Shown in pieces: positions 1 to 6,478 of a stretch of DNA of 11,395 bases (the stretch's first letter is position 1; each line of letters begins with the position of its first letter). The DNA comes from CAZAOY01 sp964486925 (lineage in GTDB: Bacteria; Bacillota; Clostridia; Oscillospirales; Ruminococcaceae). The notes under the pieces are model-generated. The model worked only from the letters and a program-made list of their open reading frames with translations, was not told the DNA's origin and made no database searches. The stretch covers positions 1 through 11,395 of the forward strand of contig CAZAOY010000070.1 in NCBI GenBank assembly GCA_964486925.1. The letters run 5' to 3'. The translations under genes were made by a program, and so were the position numbers.

Positions 1-8
1 TTATTAAT

Positions 9-37
9 GTGATAATATTATTGTAGTGATAATATTA
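9..37 (+). promoter_or_regulatory. Twin 12-bp direct repeat ahead of the first operon (possible operator/promoter)
   Basis: GTGATAATATTA occurs at 9-20 and again, identical, at 26-37, a 17-bp period. Each copy contains the 8-bp palindrome TAATATTA. The repeats sit just upstream of the ribosome binding site of the regulator gene at 52. The GATAAT inside each copy resembles a -10 element, with TG one base upstream as in an extended -10. A -35 would lie at or beyond the window edge. I infer a promoter with tandem operator half-sites, probably bound by the regulator it precedes; the promoter itself is uncertain. Confidence 0.45.
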
Positions 38-51
38 GAAAGGAGAACAGA

Positions 52-585
52 ATGAATAAAAAGCTAATGGATGCGTTTCGTAACCCAATCCAAAGCAAGC
101 TTTTGCTATCTATACACGAGGCTGAACAGTCTACAGCAAAGCAGCTGATTGAAGCTAACAAGGATATCCCGCAAGCTACGATATACCGGCACCTTAGCAA
201 GCTTTCAAAGGACGGCTTAATTAAGGTCATTCAAGAGAACCGTATACGAGGGGTAGTTGAAAAGGTATACGCCCTAACACAAGAGCTTTCAAAAAGCAAT
301 TCACTAGAGCATATAACAGGCGAAAGCTACATGAATTTATTTACCGAGTATATGATGGGAATTATGCAGGAGTTTAGAGAGTATACAATGAAAGATGATA
401 TTGATATTATTAATGACGGTTCGGGATTTTCGATAGCCCCTATCTATGCAACAAAGGAAGAACTGCTTGAAGCGGGGGCAAAGATTACCGAAATACTAAT
501 GCCACTTATCCAGAACCCACCCACACCAGAGCGCAGATACCAAAACATAGGGATAATCATTACCCCACCAAAATCTATTGAATAA
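52..585 (+). CDS. Winged-helix transcriptional regulator (ArsR/PadR-like HTH)
   Basis: This 177-aa protein is a likely DNA-binding repressor or activator of the operon it heads. Residues about 20-66 form a winged helix-turn-helix: STAKQLIEANKDIPQATIYR is the recognition-helix region, followed by HLSKLSKDGLIKV, typical of ArsR/PadR-type regulators that sense which state a promoter should be in. Residues 67-177 form a helical and mixed C-terminal half with no metal-binding cysteines, so a metal-sensing ArsR is unlikely; a ligand or protein signal is more probable. The start is supported by AAGGAG at 40-45, six bases before ATG. It lies 12 bases ahead of the PLDc_N-type gene and is clearly co-transcribed with the ABC genes. 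In the related B. subtilis sigY operon this place is held by a sigma factor, so the control logic here differs. The family is secure, the ligand unknown. Confidence 0.8.
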   Translation: MNKKLMDAFRNPIQSKLLLSIHEAEQSTAKQLIEANKDIPQATIYRHLSKLSKDGLIKVIQENRIRGVVEKVYALTQELSKSNSLEHITGESYMNLFTEYMMGIMQEFREYTMKDDIDIINDGSGFSIAPIYATKEELLEAGAKITEILMPLIQNPPTPERRYQNIGIIITPPKSIE

Positions 586-597
586 AGGAGCAAAACC

Positions 598-858
598 ATG
601 AAACTATCCATGAGCTTTTCTGAATTTCTTAATGTCTTTCCAAACATACTTCCAATACTGATACCAATCTTTATTCTGCTGTTCGTGCTTATGTTAACTG
701 CGGTTATCAGCCTTTTAAAGAAGGAACTACCCTTTAGCCAGAAGGTTATCTGGCTTATCGTAATACTGTGTGTAAGCTTAATCGGACCTGTAATATACTT
801 TGCCGTAGGTTCAAAGATGCTTGACGAAAAGATACAAAACAGAAATGAGGGAAGATAG
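598..858 (+). CDS. Two-helix PLDc_N-type membrane protein, YxlE-like
   Basis: This 86-aa membrane protein has two hydrophobic segments at about residues 15-40 and 49-71, joined by a short basic loop (KKELPFSQK). The second helix has the WLIVILCVSLIGPVIYFAVG pattern, with an invariant-looking Gly-Pro followed by an aromatic, typical of PLDc_N (phospholipase D N-terminal-like) stand-alone proteins. No catalytic HKD motif exists, so it is not an enzyme. Small proteins of this type sit beside ABC-2 exporters, as YxlE does in the B. subtilis sigY operon, where they are thought to be accessory or regulatory membrane subunits. The start follows AAAGGAG at about 583-590. The stop codon is directly followed by the ATG of the ATPase gene, indicating translational coupling. 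Its exact role is unknown. Confidence 0.75.
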   Translation: MKLSMSFSEFLNVFPNILPILIPIFILLFVLMLTAVISLLKKELPFSQKVIWLIVILCVSLIGPVIYFAVGSKMLDEKIQNRNEGR

Positions 859-1788
859 ATGTTTGCTATAGAAACTAACGGACTAACTAAGAAATACGCA
901 GCACACACAGCACTGGACGGGCTTACAATAAAGATCCCAAAAGGCTCGATATGTGGCTTTCTAGGGAAAAATGGGGCGGGTAAGACCACCACCATTAAAA
1001 TGTTAGTAGGCCTAACAAAACCTACCTCAGGAACGATATCGTTAATGGGATCTGAGTATAGATACGGCTCTCACGATAACTCCATTATAGGATATCTGCC
1101 CGATGTACCAAACTTCTATGGATATATGACCGCTCGGGAATATCTGGATTTTTGCGGAAAGCTATACGGTATGGAAAAATCCAAGCTGAAAAAGCGGGTT
1201 GATGAGCTACTTATACAGGTAGGGCTAGAAAACGCCAAAAACCATATTGTAGGGTTCTCACGTGGTATGAAGCAACGGTTAGGTGTAGCCCAAGCGCTGA
1301 TTAACGAGCCTGATATTATCCTTATGGATGAACCAATCAGCGCACTTGACCCAATAGGCCGTCATGAGGTTATGGAGCTTATCCGTTCGCTTCGTGGTAA
1401 GGTTACAGTGTTCTTCTCAACCCACATCCTAGCCGACGTAGAAACTACCTGCGACTACGCATTAATACTAAACAAGGGCAAGCTTTTGGTTGCCGATACA
1501 ATTGCAAATATTAAGCAGTCCTATTCATCAAACACCGCACTAATACGATTCTTCACCCCAGAGGACGGGGCGCAGTTTATTGGTAAAGTAGGGGCAGATA
1601 CAGGATTTACTGTAGAAAAAAGAAATCCCCTAGAGTTTCTACTTCGTGGGCAAACCACAAACGATCTAGGTAGGATTATCTCTAAGGTGTTAGCAGAGTC
1701 TAACGTTTCAATGGAGAGTTACAACGCTTACGTTCCCACAATTGAGGATATTTTTATGGAGGTGACAGCAGATGTTAAAGCTAAATAG
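859..1788 (+). CDS. ABC transporter ATP-binding protein (YxlF/CcmA-type exporter ATPase)
   Basis: A 309-aa cytoplasmic ATPase that would power the ABC-2 permease encoded next. Walker A is GKNGAGKT (residues 36-43), the signature is FSRGMKQRLG (133-142), Walker B is IILMDEP (153-159), and the switch histidine is in STHI (His189). The usual Q-loop glutamine is not obvious: the segment reads GYLPDVPNFYGYM (79-91), a variation often seen in this exporter subfamily. Residues about 215-309 are the C-terminal extension typical of drug, bacitracin and lantibiotic-type exporter ATPases. The ATG abuts the previous stop codon. The gene's last 17 bases overlap the permease start, and GGAGGTGA at 1758-1765 serves that next gene. 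The substrate cannot be told from the ATPase; resistance, toxin or lipid export are all possible. Confidence 0.93.
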   Translation: MFAIETNGLTKKYAAHTALDGLTIKIPKGSICGFLGKNGAGKTTTIKMLVGLTKPTSGTISLMGSEYRYGSHDNSIIGYLPDVPNFYGYMTAREYLDFCGKLYGMEKSKLKKRVDELLIQVGLENAKNHIVGFSRGMKQRLGVAQALINEPDIILMDEPISALDPIGRHEVMELIRSLRGKVTVFFSTHILADVETTCDYALILNKGKLLVADTIANIKQSYSSNTALIRFFTPEDGAQFIGKVGADTGFTVEKRNPLEFLLRGQTTNDLGRIISKVLAESNVSMESYNAYVPTIEDIFMEVTADVKAK

Positions 1789-2545
1789 TTTCTTTGTGTT
1801 TACTAAGAAGGAATTACTTGAACTCACCCGCACTAAAAAGCTATATATTTTTATAGGAATCTTTGCACTATTCGGTATGGTTAGCCCGGTTTTAGCACGT
1901 TATATGCAGGAAATTGTTGTAGCGGCAATGGGTAGCAACGTACCATTAGTAATGCCTCCCACAACCTGGATTGACAGCTACTCACAGCTATACAGCAACC
2001 TAACCCAAATGGGCGGTCTTTGTGTCATCTTTATCTTTATGGGATGTGTAGTAGGCGAAAAGCAAAGCGGATCCGCGGCTTTAACCCTTACCAAGAACCT
2101 AACCCATGCAAGATTTATTATGGCAAAGTTTACGGTATCGTCAGCAGTACTTATAGCCTCTGTAGTATCGGCTATCATACTGTGTTACCTATATACCTAC
2201 TACCTATTTGAAACTGCAGGGGAACTACAAAACGTTCTAATGGGGGCGCTGTCTTACTGTATATTTATGCTTTTGCTCGTTAGCGTAACAGTGTTATCCA
2301 GCACAATAGCAAAGAGCACGGCGGTTTCTGCTCTACTGTCATTCTGCGGATTTATACTACTTAGCGTCTCAAACTATATCCCTAAGATAGGTGCTTACCT
2401 TCCTGGTACACTTTTATCAAAGGCGATGGAGCTAACCACCGGCACATCTTCGGAAAATGTTGTTTGGGCGATAGTAATCTCTATATGTATAATAGTTGTG
2501 TGCCTGTTTGTATCTGTTCGGATACTTAAGAAGCAGGAAATCTAA
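1772..2545 (+). CDS. ABC-2-type permease, partner of the preceding ATPase (YxlG-like)
   Basis: A 257-aa integral membrane subunit with about six hydrophobic segments: roughly residues 24-44, 80-97, 118-143, 152-172, 178-200 and 228-250. The first is preceded by the amphipathic FTKKELLELTRTKKLY, a typical N-terminal elbow of ABC-2 permeases. After the second segment comes VGEKQSGSAALTLTKNLTHARFI, the conserved cytoplasmic E..G......L......R..F pattern of this family that contacts the ATPase. The start is set by GGAGGTGA at 1758-1765, six bases before ATG, inside the end of the ATPase gene, so the two are translationally coupled. It is the last gene of the operon and is followed by the long hairpin at 2605-2641. 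The transported substrate is unknown. Confidence 0.88.
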   Translation: MLKLNSFFVFTKKELLELTRTKKLYIFIGIFALFGMVSPVLARYMQEIVVAAMGSNVPLVMPPTTWIDSYSQLYSNLTQMGGLCVIFIFMGCVVGEKQSGSAALTLTKNLTHARFIMAKFTVSSAVLIASVVSAIILCYLYTYYLFETAGELQNVLMGALSYCIFMLLLVSVTVLSSTIAKSTAVSALLSFCGFILLSVSNYIPKIGAYLPGTLLSKAMELTTGTSSENVVWAIVISICIIVVCLFVSVRILKKQEI

Positions 2546-2604
2546 TACTGCATATAACACTAAAGTAACTATAGTTTTAATATGACACACATTTTGATAT
2601 AAAC

Positions 2605-2641
2605 AGTACCCGACTATCATTACTAGTGATAGTCGGGTACT
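2605..2641 (+). terminator. Perfect 15-bp stem-loop after the ABC-2 operon, without a U-tract
   Basis: AGTACCCGACTATCA (2605-2619) and TGATAGTCGGGTACT (2627-2641) are exact inverse complements around the 7-base loop TTACTAG. Two more pairs and a T2620/G2626 wobble (a G-U pair only in + strand RNA) would extend the symmetry to the centre. It lies 60 bases after the last stop codon and about 55 bases before the next promoter, where a terminator is expected. However, the bases after it are CTTGCAAGCG, not a T-run, so it is not a standard intrinsic terminator. It may instead be an mRNA 3'-end stabiliser, a Rho-assisted stop, or a palindromic DNA-binding site. Confidence 0.6.
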
Positions 2642-2696
2642 CTTGCAAGCGGGAAAATCTACCATTGTGTTCACATAAAGTTTACAGATAAAAAAC

Positions 2697-2725
2697 TTGA
2701 CATTTAAGAATCTACAGAGTATAAT
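2697..2725 (+). promoter_or_regulatory. Exact-consensus vegetative promoter of the tetR-ABC operon
   Basis: TTGACA at 2697-2702 and TATAAT at 2720-2725 are separated by exactly 17 bases, a full match to the sigma-A/sigma-70 consensus. Such a strong promoter fits an operon held off by a repressor. The -10 is the outer end of the palindrome at 2720-2759, so a bound repressor would block RNA polymerase. Confidence 0.9.
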
Positions 2726-2759
2726 AAAACAAAGGTTATATAACAATTGTTTTATTATA
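2720..2759 (+). promoter_or_regulatory. 40-bp nested palindromic operator overlapping the -10
   Basis: TATAATAAAACAA (2720-2732) and TTGTTTTATTATA (2747-2759) are perfect 13-bp inverse complements. Between them lies GTTATATAAC (2735-2744), itself a perfect palindrome with the same centre at 2739.5. Only two base pairs of the whole 40 break the symmetry. The site covers the -10 and the presumed transcription start, and ends one base before the GGAG of the ribosome binding site. It is very likely the autoregulatory operator of the TetR-family protein encoded next. In RNA it could also fold into an A/U-rich hairpin that limits translation. Confidence 0.82.
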
Positions 2760-2771
2760 GGAGTGATAGAT

Positions 2772-3347
2772 TTGCCACCAAAGTTAAAGTTTACTAAAGA
2801 GGAGATTGTATCCGCCGCATTGGATATCGTACGGGCAAGCGGGATTAAATCCTTAACCGCCAGAGGACTCGGCGCAAGGCTTGGGATATCCTCTCGCCCA
2901 ATATTTACCGCCTTTCAAAATATGGAGGAGGTGCAACAGGAAACACAGAAGGCGGCAAGGGAGGTGTACAACCGTTATATCGATATCGGGCTTTCCCAAA
3001 TACCTGCATTTAAAGGGGTGGGTATGCAGTACCTTAGGTTTTCTAAGGAAGAACCTAAGCTGTTTGAGCTACTATTTATGACGGAAAACACCACCACATC
3101 CTCACTTGAAGGTATTCTACCCGCCATTGATGACAACAGTCATAGGATTTTATCCTCTATACAACAGGGGTATGGACTAAGTAGGGATATTTCACTACGG
3201 ATATACAAATCAATGTGGATTTACACCCATGGAATCGCCTGCCTTTGCGCTACTAAGGTGGTTTCACTGGATGAGAACGAGATTGATAGGCTGTTGACCG
3301 AAGTTTTTATCGGTCTACTTATGAAGATGAAGAGCGAGGAGACTTAG
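2772..3347 (+). CDS. TetR/AcrR-family transcriptional repressor
   Basis: A 191-aa regulator. Residues about 6-53 form the TetR helix-turn-helix: FTKEEIVSAALDIVRASG, then LTARGLGARLGISSRPIFTAF, which contains the recognition helix. The remaining roughly 135 residues are a mostly helical ligand-binding and dimerisation domain. The reading frame is open back to a TTG at 2697, but that codon is the -35 element of the promoter and cannot be the start. I chose TTG at 2772 because AGGAG (2759-2763) lies eight bases upstream; GTG at 2763 is a poorer alternative because it overlaps that site. The stop codon abuts the ATG of the ATPase gene. The likely role is to repress its own operon through the 2720-2759 palindrome until an inducing compound, perhaps the pump substrate, binds. 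The inducer is unknown. Confidence 0.88.
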   Translation: MPPKLKFTKEEIVSAALDIVRASGIKSLTARGLGARLGISSRPIFTAFQNMEEVQQETQKAAREVYNRYIDIGLSQIPAFKGVGMQYLRFSKEEPKLFELLFMTENTTTSSLEGILPAIDDNSHRILSSIQQGYGLSRDISLRIYKSMWIYTHGIACLCATKVVSLDENEIDRLLTEVFIGLLMKMKSEET

Positions 3348-4040
3348 ATGATTGAGGTAAAAAACGTAGCAAAGGTATACGGGAGTGGCGACAATGCTAC
3401 AAAAGCTTTAAAGGATGTATCGTTAACTATCAACGACGGAGATTTTACAGTGCTGCTAGGCACATCGGGTTCGGGCAAATCTACCCTGCTACATATAGTC
3501 TCGGGTCTAGAGCGTCCCACAAGCGGAACCGTTAGGTATGACAACACCGATATAACCACCCTTTCGGATGATAGATTGACAGCACTGCGTAGAGAAAAAA
3601 TCGGATTTATCTTTCAGCAGTACTATCTGCTCCCAAACCTTACTGTAGATAAAAACGTTAAGATGGGGGCGGATCTGGCTAAAAATAAGGACTACCGTAG
3701 CATTATTGAGGCGGTAGGACTTGAAGGTAAGCTAAATAAGTTTCCCTCCCAGCTAAGCGGGGGTGAACAACAAAGGGTAGCTATCGCAAGAGCACTAGCG
3801 AAGAAGCCACAGGTAATGTTTCTAGACGAGCCTACCGGTGCACTAGATGAAAGTACAGGACGCCAAGTACTTGACTACATTGCAAATATGCAGAAAAAGC
3901 TAGGTTTTTCGGTGGTCATGGTTACCCATAACTCAAACATTGCGTTAATGGCGGATACCGTTGTTAAGATGAACAGCGGATGTATCTGTGAGGTTTACTC
4001 AAACCAGAACCGCCAAAACGCTTATGAGATTGGGTGGTAG
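3348..4040 (+). CDS. ABC transporter ATP-binding protein, LolD/MacB/SalX type
   Basis: A 230-aa ATPase expected to work with the FtsX-type permease next to it (type VII, mechanotransmission-class ABC system). Walker A is GTSGSGKS (residues 38-45), the Q-loop is in IGFIFQQYYLLPNLTV (Gln90), the signature is LSGGEQQRVAIARAL (136-150), Walker B is VMFLDEP with TGALD (156-166), and the switch histidine is in VTHN (His194). The length and the FQQYYLLPNLTV segment are typical of this exporter subgroup, which includes antimicrobial-peptide resistance and lipoprotein-release ATPases. The ATG follows the tetR stop with no gap; GAGGAG at about 3335-3341 is the ribosome binding site. The substrate is not evident. 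Confidence 0.93.
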   Translation: MIEVKNVAKVYGSGDNATKALKDVSLTINDGDFTVLLGTSGSGKSTLLHIVSGLERPTSGTVRYDNTDITTLSDDRLTALRREKIGFIFQQYYLLPNLTVDKNVKMGADLAKNKDYRSIIEAVGLEGKLNKFPSQLSGGEQQRVAIARALAKKPQVMFLDEPTGALDESTGRQVLDYIANMQKKLGFSVVMVTHNSNIALMADTVVKMNSGCICEVYSNQNRQNAYEIGW

Positions 4041-4042
4041 CT

Positions 4043-5197
4043 ATGATAATTAAGCTAAAAGACACCTTAAAGCTGCTTGGTATCGTAATCATGTCCGCCT
4101 GTGCGGCTGTGCCCTGTACTTTGTTTCTAAATTCCAACAAAGATATGACACGGATAAAACACCTTATTACCCAACCGGAGCTCATGGGTCTATACAACGC
4201 AACTATATCCGCAGGCAAGGTTACTATAGCCATAACCGGAGGAGCGCTAGGATTAACTACCACTGTGCTACTATTCTTCTATATTAAACACTACATTGAC
4301 ACCAATCGCTCAAAGCTTGGTATCCTTAAAGCACTTGGGTACTCTAACTTTACAATTGCAAAAAGCTTTTGGGTATTTGGCCTTAGCATATTTGTTGGAA
4401 CGAGTATCGGCTATGGGATAGCATTTGCAATGATCCCTGCTTTCTATAGTCAGCTACGAAGCGGTAGTGCTTTACCTGATACTCCACTCCACTTTAACCC
4501 CGAGGTGTTATTATATCTAGTTATTCTGCCCACACTGATGTTTTCAATTCTTTCTATCGGATACAGCTACTTTAAGCTAAAACGACCTGCGTTAGAGCTT
4601 ATTCGCGGAAAGGGTAGTGCTTCGTCCCGCAAGGTTAAAAGGGAGCGTAGTGATAGCTCTAATAAACCTTTTTTGCGGGATCTAAAACAAAGTACATTAA
4701 GAAGTCGTCCTTCACTCGTATTCTTTATTGGATTTGCATCCTTTTGTTACGCTGATATGGTACAGATGGCGTCTGGTTTTGATGGCTTGGCAAATGATAT
4801 GATGGCAGCTTTGGTCCTAATAATCGGTATTACCCTAGCACTCACAACTATGTTTATTGCCACATCATCAGTAATTAACGCTAACGGTAAAACCATTGCG
4901 ATGTTAAAGGTGTTCGGCTATACCGACAGTGAATGCGCATATGCAATTTTAAAGGGCTACCGCCCATCAGCCTGTGTAGGATTTATCGTTGGCACTATAT
5001 ATCAGTTTGGATTAATGACCATGATGATTAACCTTTTCTTAACAAATGAAGCTGCCGAGAAGATAGACTACAGCTTTAACATTGGGGCGTTCTTCATAGC
5101 GCTTATATCATTTGCAATAATCTATGAAAGTTTTATTAGGTTCTACGGGGCTAAGATACGAAAAACATCCCTTAAAGAGGTTATGACAGAGGAATAG
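4043..5197 (+). CDS. FtsX-like ABC permease, compact and internally duplicated
   Basis: A 384-aa membrane protein paired with the preceding ATPase. It holds two FtsX-type units. Each starts after a membrane helix with a similar cytoplasmic stretch, RSKLGILKALGYSNFTI (residues 89-105) and GKTIAMLKVFGYTDSECAY (282-300), and each ends in a similar tail, RPALELIRG and KTSLKEVMTEE. About eight helices are visible (near 8-28, 62-82, 108-132, 155-177, 223-240, 256-280, 308-333, 347-366), with a basic linker at 180-222. There is no large external domain of the MacB or BceB kind. ATG at 4043 is preferred, two bases after the ATPase stop with GGGTGG just upstream; GTG at 4034 would add three residues. 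The probable role is export or extraction of a membrane-active compound. It is the last gene before the terminator at 5310. Confidence 0.87.
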   Translation: MIIKLKDTLKLLGIVIMSACAAVPCTLFLNSNKDMTRIKHLITQPELMGLYNATISAGKVTIAITGGALGLTTTVLLFFYIKHYIDTNRSKLGILKALGYSNFTIAKSFWVFGLSIFVGTSIGYGIAFAMIPAFYSQLRSGSALPDTPLHFNPEVLLYLVILPTLMFSILSIGYSYFKLKRPALELIRGKGSASSRKVKRERSDSSNKPFLRDLKQSTLRSRPSLVFFIGFASFCYADMVQMASGFDGLANDMMAALVLIIGITLALTTMFIATSSVINANGKTIAMLKVFGYTDSECAYAILKGYRPSACVGFIVGTIYQFGLMTMMINLFLTNEAAEKIDYSFNIGAFFIALISFAIIYESFIRFYGAKIRKTSLKEVMTEE

Positions 5198-5309
5198 TTT
5201 GTACCAATATATTTTAACAAGATAATTATTAAACGTGTGTTACAAGCCATCTGTGTTACGCTTATAAGCTACAAATGTATCATCTAAGCATTATCCAATG
5301 TACCATAAC

Positions 5310-5345
5310 AAAACAGATACCGAGTTAACACCTGGTATCTGTTTT
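5310..5345. terminator. Bidirectional intrinsic terminator between converging genes
   Basis: AAAACAGATACC (5310-5321) pairs perfectly with GGTATCTGTTTT (5334-5345) around a 12-base loop. The right arm runs into a T-run on the + strand, and the left arm gives a T-run on the - strand. It lies between the end of the FtsX-type permease gene (+) and the end of the SatP-family gene (-), so it can stop transcription from both sides. The preceding spacer 5198-5309 contains only a short palindrome, GCTTATAAGC at 5260-5269, and no gene. Confidence 0.88.
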
Positions 5346-5371
5346 TATGTATACTTCTATTACAATATATT

Positions 5372-5932
5372 TTATGGATTTGGGTAGATCTTTTTGCCGA
5401 GCGTTCCGTTAACGACAATCGCCGCCGAAAGATATATTCCGAGTATTCCGCAGATAAGCAGTGCGTACGCAGGTACAACAGAAAGACTTCTAGGGATAAC
5501 CTGTAGATCGATAAAGGCGATAAACCATACGGCTACATTTAGCACTAAAACTATTGCAAATAAAAGCTTTGACGCTTTAGAAAAAGCAGGTGTCCAAAGG
5601 GTAACCACTAAGGATAACGCTACCCATGCCCATCCATCGATTCGGGTATCAAGTCCCCCGCCCCATTTGAAAAAGCATTCCAACCCACTTGTCAGCATAA
5701 AGAAAGAGCTAAAGTACAAAAAGGTATTACCTCCGGCTAGGTTGTTGCTCTTTAAATCTAAAATTGCTACGATAAATTGCACCACAAACCCTCCGATAAG
5801 CCAACAGCCTAACAAAGGTAATGCGTCAGGTGTTACAAAACCGTTTAACAGCGCAAAAAAGCAAAAGCAAGCGACCGCAAGTGCCACTAGTCCCGCTGGT
5901 GTAGGGTTTGCCCATGTGTGTTTTTGTTCCAT
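5372..5932 (-). CDS. satP: Acetate/succinate transporter, SatP/GPR1/FUN34/YaaH family
   Basis: A 186-aa protein, about the length of E. coli SatP (188 aa). It begins with the family signature NPTPAGL (residues 9-15; usually NPAPLGL), which lines the acetate pathway. The second conserved block is GGNTFLYFSSFFM (67-79), like the GNTFG...FG region of the family. Six hydrophobic segments are visible, near residues 13-32, 37-59, 70-90, 100-115, 122-143 and 152-175. The product should move acetate or succinate across the cytoplasmic membrane, down or with a proton gradient, probably as a ring oligomer; export of fermentation acetate is as plausible here as uptake. The start is supported by AGGAG about ten bases upstream. 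It appears to be a single-gene unit with its own promoter and an operator-like inverted repeat at 5962-5986. The symbol is given by family, not by proven orthology. Confidence 0.85.
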   Translation of the reverse strand: MEQKHTWANPTPAGLVALAVACFCFFALLNGFVTPDALPLLGCWLIGGFVVQFIVAILDLKSNNLAGGNTFLYFSSFFMLTSGLECFFKWGGGLDTRIDGWAWVALSLVVTLWTPAFSKASKLLFAIVLVLNVAVWFIAFIDLQVIPRSLSVVPAYALLICGILGIYLSAAIVVNGTLGKKIYPNP

Positions 5933-5961
5933 GTTGTTTAAATCTCCTGTCTTTTTATTTG

Positions 5962-5986
5962 TTTATAATCAAGGGGTGATTATAAA
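5962..5986 (-). promoter_or_regulatory. Perfect inverted repeat over the -10 of the satP-like gene
   Basis: TTTATAATCA (5962-5971) and TGATTATAAA (5977-5986) are exact inverse complements with a 5-base spacer. On the - strand the upstream arm contains TATAAT (5984-5979), a full -10 match, about 46 bases before the ATG; the best -35 I can find is a weak TATACA 16 bases upstream. The layout suggests a repressor site covering the -10 and the start of transcription. A hairpin in the 5' leader is the alternative reading. Confidence 0.65.
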
Positions 5987-6030
5987 GTCTAAGTTTAATG
6001 TGTATACGGTTTTATGCAGCTAATTAAATT

Positions 6031-6073
6031 AAGTAAGAAATCGTTAAAAGATGTACATCACAGATAGTGCTCA
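6031..6073 (-). repeat. Shared 3' module, copy 1 (after the four-helix membrane protein)
   Basis: On the - strand this begins at the TGA stop of the gene at 6071 and reads TGAGCACTATCTGT, then GATGTACATC, then TTTTAAC. It matches copy 2 in the blocks TGAG, TATCTGT and GTACAT, then diverges. AAGAT in the gene's last codons can pair with ATCTT just before the T-run, so it may be a weak terminator. GATGTACATC is a perfect 10-bp palindrome. Confidence 0.5.
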
Positions 6074-6445
6074 TGATCTTGACCTGTTCAGCCGTTTCTG
6101 GATTTCAATAACAGAGCCAACAACAATGCAAATAAGTAAGACTACCGTCCAAATAATCCATAGATTGTTTATTTTTTCTCCTGCGGATTCTTTTCCATCA
6201 GAATTATACAAAATGGCAATAGCAAATCCACCGATATATCCCAAAACAGTGGTGGCGGAAAGCCAATATTTTTTTAAGCAAAGCGAAAGCGCCAACACAG
6301 CAAGCGTAACAATACCTAATACTGTTGGCCATTGCTTCATACCATGAAAATCAAACATAGCGAAACGACAAAACCAATATTCTATACCAAGTACAATAAT
6401 AGTGCCAAACACCCATAAAATATTTTTAACTTTATTACCCTCCAA
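6071..6445 (-). CDS. Small four-helix membrane protein, function unknown
   Basis: I do not recognise a family for this 124-aa protein. It has four clear hydrophobic segments at about residues 8-26, 39-56, 61-80 and 93-113, short loops, an acidic/polar loop at 81-92 (YNSDGKESAGEK) and a basic tail (IQKRLNRSRS), so both ends are probably cytoplasmic. No catalytic or binding motif is visible. The start is TTG, chosen because AGGAGGAG (6459-6452) lies six bases upstream; there is no ATG near it in frame. It is the last of three small leftward genes of unrelated families, each ended by a copy of the same 3' module. Base composition is more AT-rich by eye than that of the transporter operons, which suggests acquired DNA. 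Confidence 0.7.
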   Translation of the reverse strand: MEGNKVKNILWVFGTIIVLGIEYWFCRFAMFDFHGMKQWPTVLGIVTLAVLALSLCLKKYWLSATTVLGYIGGFAIAILYNSDGKESAGEKINNLWIIWTVVLLICIVVGSVIEIQKRLNRSRS

Positions 6446-6478
6446 ATTTTACTCCTCCTAATACCTTGATAACTAGAT

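Noticed and set aside
444..995. 183-codon open frame on the - strand
   Set aside because: It is antisense to three well-supported coding regions and spans their boundaries.
2697..2771. N-terminal extension of the TetR protein from TTG at 2697
   Set aside because: That TTG is the -35 box of the promoter, and the region holds the operator; a proper ribosome site precedes TTG at 2772.
5394..6023. 209-codon open frame on the + strand
   Set aside because: It lies opposite the SatP-family gene, which has the NPTPAGL signature, six helices and a good ribosome site; the + strand frame has no recognisable domain.
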